This document shows, in pieces, positions 63,853 through 64,000 of a stretch of DNA of 64,000 nucleotides. Position 1 is the stretch's first letter; every line of letters starts with the position of its first letter. This DNA comes from Cupriavidus respiraculi (lineage in GTDB: Bacteria > Pseudomonadota > Gammaproteobacteria > Burkholderiales > Burkholderiaceae). The position numbers and the translations under genes are program-made. Location of the stretch: positions 434,001 through 498,000 of the forward strand of contig NZ_CAJZAH010000003.1 of assembly GCF_914271545.1 (NCBI RefSeq), given 5' to 3'. The notes below the pieces were generated by a model that saw nothing but the letters and a program-made list of their open reading frames with translations, had not been told where the DNA came from and made no database searches.

Positions 63853-64000
63853 TCAGTGGCCGCGCGCCCGCATCAGCGTCTTGACCATGGTCTTGTAGCC
63901 GCGCTCGCGCGCATGGCGCGTGGGCGTGACGCCGTCGTGGTCGGCCAGGTTCGCGTCGGCGCCGGCATCGATCAGCAACTGCACCACCTCCTCGTAGCGC
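63853..64000 (-). CDS. Ankyrin repeat protein, C-terminal end only
   Basis: The last 49 codons before TGA read RYEEVVQLLIDAGADANLAD then HDGVTPTRHARERGYKTMV, one clear ankyrin repeat and part of the next. The rest lies beyond the window. Such proteins mediate protein contacts; more cannot be said. Confidence 0.8.
   Translation of the reverse strand, partial: RYEEVVQLLIDAGADANLADHDGVTPTRHARERGYKTMVKTLMRARGH

Overview
The window is typical chromosome of a GC-rich betaproteobacterium of the Burkholderiaceae. Gene content and order (ribD-ribE-ribBA-ribH-nusB, nrdR-glyA, ybgC-tolQRAB-pal-cpoB-queC, kynBUA with kynR, the DUF883/holin pair) fit Cupriavidus or a close relative best; this is inference from gene families, not from a database search. 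I saw no integrase, transposase, prophage or CRISPR array.

Layout. 1-5.5 kb: truncated succinate-semialdehyde dehydrogenase, a UbiD-type decarboxylase, a 630-base gap with a near-consensus promoter and a highly structured transcribed region, a lytic transglycosylase and an aminotransferase. 5.5-9.8 kb: riboflavin genes ribD, ribE, ribBA, ribH and nusB on the minus strand. 9.8-22.9 kb: a 12-gene minus-strand type IV pilus block (fimT-pilV-pilW-pilX-pilY1-pilE, then a second diverged set pilV-pilW-pilX-short pilY1-two pseudopilins), mostly joined by ATGA stop/start overlaps. 23.1-25.3 kb: nrdR and glyA, the latter behind a ZTP riboswitch. 25.5-33 kb: Tol-Pal envelope system, queC, a YeeE/YedE transporter and tRNA-Lys. 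33.2-38 kb: a trypsin-like protease without signal peptide, three unrecognised small genes, an AI-2E family permease and a three-gene small membrane protein group (DUF883, holin-like, unknown). 38.3-44.9 kb: 1-Cys peroxiredoxin, glutaryl-CoA dehydrogenase with divergent IclR regulator, and the kynurenine operon kynB-kynU-kynA with divergent KynR. 44.9-50.9 kb: a catabolic cluster with MarR regulator, flavin reductase, NicX-like dihydroxypyridine dioxygenase, NicD-like hydrolase, an acyl-CoA dehydrogenase-fold protein without the usual catalytic glutamate, and a CoA ligase. 51-64 kb: msrA, DUF72, cyclopropane synthase, pdxH, an MFS permease, AsmA, TcdA, an ATP-binding kinase-like protein, bacteriohemerythrin, CnoX, an acyl-CoA synthetase and a truncated ankyrin protein.

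How the genes work together. The Tol-Pal proteins form one envelope machine. The pilus block supplies minor pilins and tip adhesins for a pilus whose motor genes lie elsewhere. kynA, kynB and kynU turn tryptophan into anthranilate. The strongest candidate for something undescribed is the 45.3-50.9 kb cluster: it carries the ring-opening half of a pyridine pathway but replaces the usual upstream hydroxylase with a CoA ligase, an ACAD-fold protein and a flavin reductase. The second most interesting item is the structured RNA region at 2.70-2.96 kb with two hairpin loops able to kiss.
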